64,000 nt of DNA, from NCBI GenBank assembly GCA_031216445.1, contig CM062219.1, positions 13,485,001-13,549,000 of the forward strand. Reading direction: 5' to 3'. Positions within the stretch are counted from its first letter, which is position 1; each line of letters begins with the position of its first letter. The notes beneath the pieces are model-generated. The model saw only the letters and a program-made list of their open reading frames with translations, had not been told where the DNA came from and ran no database searches. Position numbers and translations under genes: made by a program. The DNA comes from Lateolabrax maculatus (Eukaryota; Chordata; Actinopteri; Acropomatiformes; Lateolabracidae). Shown here in pieces: positions 1 to 12,400 of this stretch.

Positions 1-36
1 TGTGTGTGTGAGTGTGTGTGAGTGTGTTTGTGGATG
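1..36. repeat. Degenerate (TG)n microsatellite at window edge
   Basis: Alternating TG units interrupted by GAG and TTT variants. It probably continues to the left of the window. Confidence 0.85.
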
Positions 37-356
37 CATACCCATTTGAGTAGGCATTGCTTCTCAGCATCACCCCAGTTTGTGACAGAGGATTAATGAG
101 GTGTGTTTATCTGTCTGCAGTCGGCATACTACAGCTTCAGGTTTCCCTACACAATGTGCCACAATGTATCAATAAATACAAACAGTCTCCTTGTCTCCCA
201 TTGATCTAGTGTTTTTTTTTTTTTTGTTTTTTTTTTTTGAGGTAGTGCTAAATGTTATAGGCAGGTGCAAATGGCTGTTGACACGGAGCAGCCTTATCTA
301 AAGCTGGCTGTAACAGGCTAAGAAGGTGGGGCTAATTAAAAATAATGAGGTATTTG
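37..356. other. Non-coding stretch, no gene seen
   Basis: AT-rich DNA holding the interrupted T tract at 212-238. The last 60 bases contain a GCTAATTAAAAATAATGAG stretch that resembles a homeodomain-type site. Nothing else is recognisable. Confidence 0.6.
212..238. repeat. Poly(T) tract, T14-G-T12
   Basis: Two T runs separated by one G. It could be the reverse-complement A-tail of an old retroposon, but no flanking element is recognisable. Confidence 0.9.
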
Positions 357-372
357 GAATGTCCCAGCCAAA
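357..372. repeat. Target-site duplication, left copy
   Basis: The 16-mer GAATGTCCCAGCCAAA is repeated without mismatch at 602-617. The two copies exactly flank the SINE at 373-601, as expected for target-primed reverse transcription. Confidence 0.9.
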
Positions 373-601
373 TCTTCTTCTTCTTTCAGCTATTCCTGTT
401 AGGGGTCACCTCACTGATTTTTTTTTTTTTTTTTTTATGACCCACATATTTGATTTGGCACAGGTGACGCAAACCTCCCCATTTATCCGGGCTTGGGACT
501 GAACACTAAAAATGCACTGGCTTGTGAATCCCCCAGCTGCTGGGTTTTAGCTGGGGACCGAACCACAAACCTGCTCTACCTCCTGAGCCAGAGCCCAGCT
601 T
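373..601 (-). mobile_element. tRNA-derived SINE (minus strand)
   Basis: Read on the minus strand, the head resembles a tRNA gene. A box A-like TGGCTCAGGAGGTAGAGC lies at 590-573 and a box B-like GGTTCGGTCCC at 564-554. The body runs through GATAAATGGGGAGG and CAAATCAAATATG. It ends in a GTGACCCCTAACAGG-type module and a short (GAA)n tail. An A19 run (T19 at 418-436 on the plus strand) interrupts the body just before the tail. A perfect 16-bp target duplication flanks the copy, so the insertion looks complete and fairly young compared with the other elements here. The tail matches the end of the LINE at 63.9 kb, which suggests a SINE mobilised by an RTE-like partner. The internal boxes would be the pol III promoter; whether it is transcribed is unknown. 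Confidence 0.88.
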
Positions 602-617
602 GAATGTCCCAGCCAAA
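602..617. repeat. Target-site duplication, right copy
   Basis: Identical over 16 bp to 357-372 and marks the 5' boundary of the minus-strand SINE. Confidence 0.9.
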
Positions 618-3600
618 GAAGCCGCTGATATTATAAAACCATCATTCTAACTTAACATATTAATTCAGAACAGTAAAGTTTCACATTTGTCTGAACACAC
701 TCTACCCAGTACACACTATTTCATTGGTCAAACTTGAACACATCACGTCAGCACTGCCTATGTTTTTGCGCTTTGTGTGTATGTATAATTATAATTACAG
801 CTATTGTGAAAGTGTAAAAGGGTACTGACACTGAAGTTGCTGTAATACAGAGAAGTAGGCACAGTACAGAAGAGTTTAATTCATAAGCAGATTAGTAATT
901 GTATGTAATGAAAAGAAAATTGCTCTTCAAAAAAAAAAAGCATAATGTGTCATCTACTGGAGACAAGTTTTAGCATTGTCTTGCAATAATGAAAAATGAT
1001 TTAGCGGCTGTTAAGTATAAACATCAGCTGAGGTGCCATATGACGTGACCCAGATAAGTGTGTGGTATTCATTTTGCTTGGCATATTCACAAAACAGCAC
1101 TTTACTACATTAACCTGGATGACCGAGAGCCTGGTCGTTGTGTACTTTGTGACTGTAACAGTACTGTATCTCATATTTCCCCCTCCTATCTGATATCGTT
1201 TTCCTGCTATCTTTCTGCTCAATGAACTGTATGTCCGAAATAAAGTGGACAAAGTGAAATGACCTACGTTAATGTCTTCATAAAATAAAAGATCGATGGT
1301 ACACTGTGGTTATATTTAATTGAAAGAGGTAAACATGTGCCCAGGGAGTTCAACTCACCTGTGTGCTTTCACTTGAATTTAATCCCACACCAGTGTTGTT
1401 TCTTGTCAAATAGTCACAGTTGTCTTCTAACGGTTAAACGAATGAAAAAAATATAACTGACTCATATTATTAAAAAAATGGAAATGTTTAAACTTATTTC
1501 AACTGTCCTATTTTTTGTCATATACAGTTAATGAATTGCTGTATATTTTCATCAGTTATAATGCTATTAGTTTTGATGATTAAAATCATATGCAATGTTT
1601 GTCAGACTAATTAACTCAGTCGTTAATCAGATATTCCTAAAATCTGACTAGATTTGCGACATATTTTTGCAAAAACACCATGACTTGTCTTGTAATGAAA
1701 GCTAACAGGGAATTAACACCATTAAAAAAGTAGAATGGATGATGAATCCAAATGATCAGCTTGCCACTGATTATTATCTGCAATGATGTTATCCAAATCT
1801 GGGTCGGAAACAAAACAAATCTCTGAATGTGCCCCATAGTCTTGTCTGTTATCACCAGAGAGAGAAAAGAAATTAGTCGCGGTTGTCGTCAATCTGAAAA
1901 TTACAGTTGTATGCTAAGAGACACTGCATTACAAAGCGGTTAAATAAAAATTCTTATTTATTATGTTCCCTGTAAAGTTACCACACTGGACACAAATAGT
2001 GTTTGAATGTCAGTGGCCATGAAGGTAAACTACACAAAACAAAAAATAAATTCTATATGTCATATAACAAAACTTCTGTGATCTATTATATTGTTTTTTT
2101 CCAGGCTTGCTTCAGTCGAAAAATACATGGAGATTCTGATTTTGAACTCGTTTCCCAAGTGACACTGCAAGGGAGATGCTGAATCCCTGTTAATTACCAC
2201 CGAATGAAATAACATGAATGAAAAATATAAACGGCCAAAGGCTTACTGAGAGATACAATTAAAAGGAAAGAGTTGCTAAATTAATGATTTGTTGTATAAA
2301 TGGAAGATTGAGTGGGTGTTTACAAAGAAATCAATTCAGTTCCTGTGGAGGTTTAGAAAATACATGCATGATTCATACATTTCGGTATTTTTCTGTCCCT
2401 TTATAGGTATTACCTGATTTCTTTACTTTGTTAGAAATTTGACCTAACATACCAGTCATGCAGCACGAAAGTGAATAAGACAATGAGAGCTGGAGGTGGG
2501 TCAGCATTATTTCCTGCAACTTTACCACTTCTTCTATAATTAATGTTGTTGATATTGTTGTTGTTGGCTAGTGGGCTGAGTTGTAGTGACAGCAATAGTG
2601 TTACAGTTATGGTAGGATTAAGACCTGTAGTGAGTGTTTAGTTTCAAAGGATCACAGTTTGAAATTACTCGGTTTCCAACTGTTTAGTGCGCTCAATACT
2701 GATATGAGCAGAATACAGAACATGGCTCGAGCAGGAGAAAAGAAGTAGGTGGTGCTGAAGAATTAGCAAGAGCTTAAGTCTCTACCACTGTGTTTGTATA
2801 AGTGAGAACAAAGGCTCAAGGGAGCACAAATATTATGAGTAGAAGGCGGAAATGAGAAGTGGTGGTATGCAATAAAAAGTGCTCATAGCAGGAAAGAACT
2901 CTCTTTGAGCGCCGGTAGAGAAATAAATGTCTCCTTTTTACCCAGATCTACCAACGGAAAGCAGTAAAATTGTGTCTTGCTGAAGTTGTCAGGGTGGATG
3001 GTGGGCGTACAAAGCATATAACTTTGACACTGCAAACAGGGTTTGCGTCGCAGTCCCACGTGTTTTAAATGTATTGTTGGCAACAAAAGCACTTTGGTTA
3101 AGCTTAGGGAAAGATCATGGTTTCGGCTAAATGTTAAAATGTAAATACATCCCGTATCAGGCTTTAAGTCAGGTTTGATTCAATATTAAACAGCAAAACC
3201 AGAGTCTTCTCTAACCTTAACCCAGTGTTTTGAGTGTGTATACATAACCATAAAAAATGTTGATTGTGTTTTAGTTACTATGAGCAGATATTGTAGGGAA
3301 ATCAAATGAAATATGTTGTCTGACTTTTTAAAAGCGCTTCTACATTAGGTTGATGGTGAACGTGACTCAAGTGGCATACCGTTTCTGTCAAATCCTATTT
3401 GCTGTTGCGAATTAGGACTATATGAGTGTATATACTAGGAGACAGGCCTGTTCTCTAAATCATGTGGCAAGCACAACAGGACACCATTGCACTGTTTCAA
3501 GACATGGTGTGTATAGTAGACTGTGCACTGTTTTAAAATGTCTAAATCGTTTTTCTGTCCCGTGAAGATTTTTCTTTTCTCATCAGTGAGAATATCAAAG

Positions 3601-6000
3601 TTGGAAATGTGATTCAAATCAGAGAAAAGCACTTAATGTCACAGATAAAGCTATTAAAAGATCACATATTCAAGTCCACTGTGTAACCTCTTAGCTTTAA
3701 TGTATCTTTCAAATAATCTGAAAAGACCCAACAGTTTGAATAGCTGTTCATCTCCAGCCTTGTTAAATCGCAGCGGTATCACTTTAATGCGCTTTAAGGC
3801 CATTCCAGTAGCAACGGGTTAATTAAGATGAAATTCTAATAAGTCTACTCACTTTAAAACCCAGCCTTTCAACAATATACTGACACTGCAGAAATGGTGC
3901 ATTGTGAAACATATTCAAATTATGTTCCCCCAAGGCAAGTGGCACTGCACAAACTGTTTAAATGGGATTGGGATAAGATAATTCCTGAACTCCTGGTGCT
4001 ATGTTCTGAGCTCATTCCGCTGAGAGGCATGTAAAAAGGGGAGGGAGTTGTTTTGCTGTCCCACATCAACTGCCCTACTTGATGGGGATACAAAGGAGGA
4101 GAAAAAGAAGGAAGGGGAGGGATAGAAATCACACTGGGATTCAAACTGAATAGATGGAGGATTGTTGCTGGCTCCTCACAAAATCGGTCCTCCGTGTTGT
4201 CTCATGTTGAATTGAGGGAAGCATACAAAATAAAGCCACATATGTGAAAGAATAGATAATAAACTGTAACTAAACTGCTGTTTAATTTTTAAACAATGTC
4301 CAGTCTTAATTCTTCACAACAAACACACATATTGAAGACCCAAGGCAAGTTGATGTATAGCCAAACCCCCAAACTAAAAGAGTACTCTAAAGTGTAATTA
4401 GTTAACACCTATTAATTGACAATTATGTGTGAAAATCATTTATAAAAGGTCTAAAATTAGGCTGTCTCTGGTTCAGACTGCTGAGAACTAGTTCCTATCT
4501 TATTTTGGATCTTTCCCCATCTCTCTCCCTGTCATCACTGAGCTCAAAGCCTGTTCAGTGGAGAATATGAAAAAAAATAAAACCCAATTAGAAAGTCATG
4601 GAGCCAGTATAAGGGTTGGTTTTGAAGAAAAGTAAAAATAAAAAATGTAATCCACTGGCAAAGAATCGTGTGTGTGCTGGTGACTGTGTGAGTGTGTTTG
4701 TGGTAAAAATATAAAGAAAGGAGAGAACAGAATCTCTTTCTTCACACGATCATATCCTCAGCGTGAGTTGCATAAGGCAGGTGCTACACATCCAGCCAAT
4801 GTTGCTTCAACTTCGTTAAAACAATTTGTTGAATGACCAGAAAAAACAGTATGATGTAATGCAATGCAATGCAATAACTTGCAGTAAACTAAATTACTAG
4901 CTTTTGTTGAAACTACAAGTTTGCCTTGAATCAATGGTTTTGAGGCTGTCCCTTGTAGTCTGTGTTGTATTCAAAGTCCTGTCCACACCATTTACATCCT
5001 CTATAGAGAGGAGCAAACATATTCACCTTGCAACATCTTACAATATACTTTAATACAACCTATACAAGACCAGAATTAACAGCCTCAAAATTACTATAAA
5101 GTTTGAGACTCCTCTAACGTAGTGTCAATAATTAATTACAGGTTTTACAAGTAATATTTATATTACTCCTATTGGATTGTATAGAACTTTGGACTCCCAG
5201 GAGTGAATTCAGTTTGAACTCAAATCAACAGAACATAATGTGAAACAATATTGAATATTTGTGAATATTTTAACTTTTGTTTAATGGAACAGCTTTCATG
5301 AGGAGAATCAAATAAGCATTTAGTGGTGCTGTAAATATTAAGCAGGAGATTCTTCCAGCAGTATTGTTCCTTGTCAAAACCTGGCACGTACATTACCCAC
5401 AATGCGACTCGACTGCTGACAGTCTGGTCAGAGTGTGTGTTCCGTCCCTTTAACTTTCAGTATTGAACTTCTCATCTCTCTCTTGGCAAGAAAGCGAATA
5501 AGCATATGTTGAACTATTTCTTTAAGAGACAGTCAATGCATATATCATCATGTATCATCAAATATATCCATGTATCTCAAGGTTCTTAAAATAAAACACA
5601 TTAAACTAAATTTAGCTTCGATTGTCCATCTGACAACTGTCACATACTGTAACTGGTAGCAGCTAAAACTGGCAAGTACTGATGAAATGTCCTATTTAAC
5701 ACAACAAATGTATAAAACTGCTCTCTCTCTGTTAAGTGGACACAATACAACTCACAATACACAACCGGCAGTTGTAGTGCTGACAGTGGCTGGTTGGAAA
5801 GTTTTAATGAATCGCCCAACCCTACAGTGTTGCCTTGAACTCGTGAATTTTTTTTCCCTTGCATGCCGATGCTTCCATGTGATCGTAGAATGAATCCAAA
5901 ACATGCTATCTGGACTTTTTGAAGTTGATGCCGCTTTTTTTTTTTAAATAGCAAAACTATATCATCACATCAAAACAGTTTAAAAACTCTGACACAACGT
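618..6000. other. Non-coding stretch, no gene seen
   Basis: AT-rich unique-looking DNA. Open frames are 104 codons or shorter, overlap on opposite strands and match nothing I recognise. It holds a small (AATGC)n run at 4858-4875. TAATTA-type sites cluster around 4394-4440 (TGTAATTAG, CTATTAATTGACAATTA). Confidence 0.65.
4858..4875. repeat. Short (AATGC)n tandem repeat
   Basis: Just over three pentanucleotide units in a row, with no interruptions. Confidence 0.8.
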
Positions 6001-9000
6001 GTGTAGTATTATCCAAGTCTCATTTATCTAGTCGTATGCTCAATACTTCCACTAAACCTTGGTAGTAAAATCCTTTATATAGCCCCGAAAGGCAAACTTG
6101 TAAAACACACCTGTGGTTAAACACTCTCTTGTGCATGGGGCTGACAGCAACGACAGTGTGTTTATGTAGTGTAGTCCCAGTACAGTGACACAGCATTTAT
6201 AGTGTAGGATACCATGTCACCTGGTGAAGATCCCAATACACTACAAAGTAGTCAAACTGAACTACGATATGGCTACACCAGCTGCTATACCAAAACAAAA
6301 AGATTATCGGTAATCGGCCAATGGCTCATAGATGATCGGCAATCCATATCTGGAGCAAAAAAAGCAAATGCCTTGTTCTGCAATCAAGACTCCTTTGATC
6401 CGGCGAAAATTGTGCCCGGTGCAATCAATCAACATTTACTTCATAATAATAACTTAAAGCAAAAAAGTTGTCTATTTATGCTTTTAATAACACAATTGCA
6501 CATCTGCAAGGGTGAGGTTCATTTTCTGTGTGTGAAGGATAAATGTCAGTCCTGCTCTCCTCGAGAAACCGGCAACCTTCTGGTCACAAGCATGCTTCTC
6601 TCTTATCACATGGTAGGGATGTTAAACACCAAAATCAGATGTTAATGCCCCGTCAAGCTTTCCATGAGACAATACTCTACACAGGGGCAAAATGTTGAAA
6701 TATGTTTTTGTGCTGTTGTGTGAAGAACATGCATTGTCTGGCTTCTGTGTTTGAACAGATGGTCTTGCCTCATTTAAAGTTGCTGGAAATAGTGGACTCC
6801 ACAGGAATCCAAAAGTCCTCTCTGGAACTCAACTCCACAGTTTTTGTGCATGGTCAGCTCCAAGCTGCTGGTAGCAAAACTTGAGTTTAGATGGTCCTCC
6901 TCTCCTGGGCAATGGGAGTTTGTTATTGGAGGCCAACCACAGTGGTGTCCAGTGTTAGAAAGTTAGAAAAGCCATGTCAGTAGGTACACTTATTGGCAAA
7001 TGGTAGAGTGGATGAGCGCTAAACCAGGGAGAGACCAGGCACAAAGACATAGCTTTCAATCTGTCATGGTACCAGCTACCCCCTGCAGAATGAAGAGCCA
7101 CATTCAGCTGGGGCAGCTTTTTTTGTGGAGCACTTCTGACGTCCAATGAGTCACGGCAGGCTGAAAACATTTTAAGCCAGTAGAATCTGGCCACTTCCAA
7201 CACTGCTTGTTTGCAATCCATTTCTTTCATTGTCCTGTGGAGGGACATGAAGAGAACTTTCAGGCTGCAAGTGCTCAAGCGACAAAAAGGGGATAATGTG
7301 TGTTTGTGTTGAGCTGAGCACAGCAGGCAAGAGGGCAGGAAAGGAAGGCAGAGCAAAACACAAAAATGTTTTCTCTGACACCAAAATGTTCCTGCTGGAT
7401 TTTCTCCTTAGACGCCATAATTGACCAGATCAAAGTAAAATACGACACTTTTCTTGGAGAAGGCAACTGGGCAAGTGATCAAGCACCAGTTGGAGCCTCA
7501 CACACTCTTGTACTGATAGGTGGCTGTTATGTTGTTATGCCAAACCTTTGTCAACATTGGGCACACCAAGCATTTATTGAACTGGTATCATTTACTATAT
7601 AGTCTAGTCCGCTGGTAATTATCTTTAAGAGTTCACTGGTATTTATAAGGACAATATACAGTACTAAATGTCGCTCATCTAGAGGTTTGGAGAACTACTG
7701 TAGGTTTATGTTGGTTATGTAGATTTAAACAGGGTACAAAAGGGAAGTTTCAAATTAAAAGGAACAAACTCACATTAGATCAGAATCTGAATCAAGTTGG
7801 TAAAATATAATCTTGATATTCTGACATTTAGAGCTCATGCTGTGAAAGATTAAATGCAGCATTTGGCAACTAAATCCTAAAATCAGGTATTTAGTGTATG
7901 TCTGTAGTACAGAGTAATCATAATAATTGAAATGCTAGCAGAAGTGCTTGCTTTCAGATTTGTCTGCCCTGGTAAACTTTTTTTCACACTTGTTTTGCTT
8001 TTCCGCTCCATAGTGTCTTGCCTTTCATCGGTCCTCATCCCTCCTTTCTGCGGCGGCCACTGCAGGGCCCACAGCAGCACATGTGAGAGGAGTCTTGGCA
8101 CATGAACATGCCGCTCCAGACACGAGCCTGGTGTATATATCACATCGCATTTGAATAGACACCGTGGCACACAATATTGCCAGTGTCTAAACTCTGATAA
8201 TAAATTAACTTCAAACTCCCCGCGGAATATAAAAAGAAAATCTCACTCAGTATTTAACCCCTAGGTCAAAAGTTTCCTCTCGTGTGGCTGTATTGTTCTA
8301 GTCTGATACATCTCATCATTCTTCCTTAGCCCTGTTTCAGTAAATGGGTGCTGGAGCTTGGAGACGCCAGCATTTAACCATGCCAATTTCACTGACTAGA
8401 TTATAAATTAGTCAGGGAGCTAAGAAGGAAAACAACAACATAATTAGATAAGTCCATCACCACATTGTGCACACTGTACAGTAATAAGGAATTTGTTTCT
8501 TTCTTTATCCCTCTGAGACAAACATTGTCTGTGCACACATTTTGGTAGAGAAGCCAAAGAGCAGGGGGAGTATAAGAGCTCTTGCAATCTATTAGGAAGT
8601 GAATGCAAAAAATATGTATACTCAGCTAAATTTGTTGTCAAATGACTTTGGGGGCTTGAGTTTAACATGAATAGAAAACAAGCATTCGACTTGTCTAAAA
8701 TGGTGGTTTATGCTGTATGCAAGAAACTTGAGAGTTGGTTCTTTAATGCCTTTTTTTTTCATATTCAGTTGAATAACAGAGTAGGGATTTCTGACACAAC
8801 TGCACTTACTTTCAAAGTACACTTGTAGCATAAAGAGCAATGTTATTCAGTCTGTGCTGAAAAGCTTCTCAGGGCAAGTGAGTAACCCCAAGTGTGATTA
8901 AGTCAACTTTGCATATGGAGCAAAATACTCGATTGTGCTATACCACTGACCCTCCCAAGTACTGTAAATCAGAAATATTCCTTTATTGTATAACAAGACG

Positions 9001-9259
9001 TTAAAGCATGTTTCAGAAATGTAATGTAGATCCAACAAAATACATGTAAAGCCCATTAAATGACTTGAAAGCCCCATCTAACAGGTCATAATATAGAAAG
9101 TGCTGAAATTATGTCTACTGAATTGATCAGATTAATGCATGCATCTGTATCTGTTTAATTTAGGACTACGTGTATTGGGGTCTGTAATTCTGACCTGGGC
9201 TACTGCAAATGTCACGGTTCACTGTATACTGAAGCGCTAGCCTTTGCCGATTCAAACTA
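6001..9259. other. Non-coding stretch, no gene seen
   Basis: Contains open frames of 143 codons at 6214-6645 (+) and 133 codons at 6955-7356 (-). Neither has recognisable domains or convincing splice signals. A short TATCGGTAATCGGCCAATGG stretch near 6304 recalls dispersed fish repeats but is too short to classify. Confidence 0.6.
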
Positions 9260-9480
9260 TTTAAAGGGGAGCTCTGATTTTACACATCAGAGTCTGTTTT
9301 TCAGGTAAACACTACTGCATATGTTAAAAAAGTTCCAGAGGGAGCTGCTCGAAATCTGATACATTTGGTTGTGGACAACTACCGAAGACTACAAGTTTGA
9401 AAATAAAATAAATCTTATGGTGTGGAGTTTACCAGCACTCTGTAGCCTGCTCCTCATCTCTACTTGACGCTAGGCGAGTT
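9260..9480. repeat. Possible dispersed teleost repeat, unclassified
   Basis: The stretch from AAAGGGGAGCTCTGATTTTA to TAGCCTGCTCCTCATCTCT, followed by a CTAGGCGAGTTACATTGTGG-like end, resembles a non-coding interspersed sequence seen in many fish genomes. No terminal repeats or target duplication were found. The assignment rests on memory of similar sequences and is weak. Confidence 0.35.
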
Positions 9481-12400
9481 ACATTGTGGTAAATGTAGGC
9501 AGCAAGTTTTGAAAAGGATACATGAATTAGAAGACATTTTCTCTGGTTCTGCAGCATCGATTTTGATCCCTTTTCTTAAACTGTCCATTGTGAGTGCAAC
9601 AATGATATGGGAGCGCAATGTTTAATCGATGGAAAAATCTTTTAATAAACCTACCTACATGTTTTCTGAGGAATGAAAAGCATAAGTTAATGAACAAACA
9701 AACATTGCACAGTTGCCAAAGAAATTGGCCTCTGCCCTTGGCTGATTATTTCTTGAAAACTTTTCTCCCCATACCTCCCACTGCCTTCTCATCACCCTCT
9801 CAAAGTAAACATAATTACACACTATCTGAATATTGGTTATTATAATCATCACCGTAGCTGAATACATTAATTTGCATTACTCATGAGGAACGCATCTCTT
9901 CATCTCTCAGGCCTAGACTGTCCATCTAGATGCCTCTTCTCACTCTGGCTGATGGGGTGGTGATGTAGCCCAAAGACCTAGTGGCAGGTCAGACTTGTCC
10001 ATTGCCATGTCTGAGGCCTGTGTAGCTCCCAGAGCAGCCAGGCAACAACCATCATTCATGACTGGAGCAGTCAGAGGGGATACTATGGTCTAGTCTACAG
10101 TGTTCAGACACGCTCAGTAATCACTCATGTCACCCCGTAATGCACTGGGAGTACCTACAGTGATGGATAGTCATCATCTCCTTTACGCCCTCATTTTGTT
10201 TCACTCTCTCTCTTTCATCCTGATACTCTCATTCTCTCAGTCTCACACTTTCTCATTTACTCAGCATTGCTTCATTTGTCTCTTTGTCGTCCCCCCCCCC
10301 CCCAGGCTTGAATTCAATGTTGACCTGCCAGGTGCTGACTGTCTCTCTGCAGACGGTGCGGTAAACGTACTGAAAGGTCCTTAGACAGCTTCTAAACTAT
10401 GCTACCTGATGGAAATTTCAATTTTACAAACAATTTCCCACAGGTACAGCAGTCTAGTACAAAAGGTTTCACTTCACAGGGAGCAATTATTATCTTATAT
10501 ATAATTCAAATCAGAAACAAAAATATCTCTTAGGTTACCTTCATCTCCCATTTCCATGCGCAGTACCATTGTTCACGTCAAAGATTACTTTTATATTTTA
10601 ACAAATGGGACAGACAGTCGTGAAAAGAATTACAAGTTCAATCACTATGCCTTTAGAAATTGCCTCTTAATTTTGCTTGTCGTGTCTCATGTGCTCCTTT
10701 CTCAAACAGAAAACTATTGGCTCTCTATATGAACCATGGAAAGGCACCAAAACAAAATCACCGTGTATAGTAATGGCCTGTGTTCAATTTATCTTGGCTC
10801 AGATTCCACCTTCTTCTGTAGTGAAGAAGATTGTCAATGTTATGCTTATAAATAATACGTATTAGTTTCGGAACATTACACACTTTGGACATAATCTGAA
10901 ACAATTTGTCATGGTAAAGACACTGTTAATATGATCATTTCCTGCAGTAGTTCAACAATTGATTTGGGCCAACCTACAGTGACAAAACATCCCAATATCC
11001 CTAAGAATCACGTCCATTTTCGACAATTCTGCACCTCACAATTTAAGTCAAGTACAAACATTCAGAAGTAGTGTACCCTGTATGTAATTGACAGCTGGCT
11101 TCAGATTCATATTGAACAAACAGATATGAAAAATGTAGCTTTTACAGAACAAAACAAGTGCTTTTCCCTAATTTTCTCTAGTTTGGTTCAATTTAAGGAA
11201 TGCACGAGCCAGGATATTGGGTCACTGACCTTGAGGTGAGGAGCAGCACACAGATCAGGCAAACCATAGCATTTTAAGACACAAAAAGCTTTTTTAGGCA
11301 TTAACAGAATATAAAATCATTTACCTCCTGTGCTTGAGTTTCCTGTCATATGTCTAACCCTAACCTATGTTACATGGTACAGTAGAATTATTGTACCTGC
11401 TCTCTTCAGCAAACCTCACCTTCACCCCCTTCATTTCTGCTGAGCTGTTTCAAGGCCAAAATACTGTGTTTAGTCACATCAGGTCTGCTCTGTGTGAACT
11501 TCACTGAACTTGAACAATGTAATGAAACAAACTATGATGCATTGCGTTTTATAATTTTACTACAAACTTGATATGAAATGAAGCTGATCTGTATGTATCA
11601 GTGATAATATCATAACAGGGAGGAACAAAAGATTAAAAGATTGATTCAGAGGCTTCAGAGTGGGCCTAAAACCGTTTCACTCACTCCCTTCTTTCATCTT
11701 CATTTATCAAATTATTTGTACTTGAAGATATGCGCTCACACACAGGAACACACAAACACAAGCAAATTTAGTATCAGTGGCATTTTTAAGTTTATTTCTT
11801 CTCTCTTTCTTTCTGTGTGTGCGCAACAGAAAGAGACAGAGAGAGTGGGAGAAATTAAGAAACTGGGCCATAGACTAAAAGGACAACCACTGAGCATGAA
11901 CTGATGTTAGACACAGCAGAATGAGTTTGACAGAATATAAATGCCTAGTAAGGATAGAAAAACTTAGAAAAAAAGCTAAGAGGGCTAGTAGCCTTTCATA
12001 CATATTTTTATAACTCATACAAGATAAAAAGAAACCTCTGGGCTAGAAAGGCTCTGTTAAATATATCTAGAGCAATATCTGTCTGCTACTTCCCCGCCAT
12101 TTTGGGAGGCGCTGCTCTGTTTCCAGTGTGAGAGCCGCTTAAACAGATTATTACATTTTGCATTTTGCAAGCTGCGCTGATCAGATTGGTCATGGATCAG
12201 GGGGCAGACGGGTTTAGGCAGAAATAGATATTGCATAGCTTCTGGCTTCACAGCCTTATTACAAACCATTAAAAGGCATTTTGCACTCTATCTTCTTAAT
12301 GTCATTTCCTTTTCCCCAGAGAGGAGTCTTGTTTTGCTAAATGGAGCTCCAATCACAGGACTGATGCCTCCTTAATGAAAAGTAAATGGAAAGTAAACAA

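Noticed and set aside
6214..6645. 143-codon open frame, plus strand
   Set aside because: No domain recognised. Part of the DNA (TATCGGTAATCGGCCAATGG) recalls a dispersed repeat.
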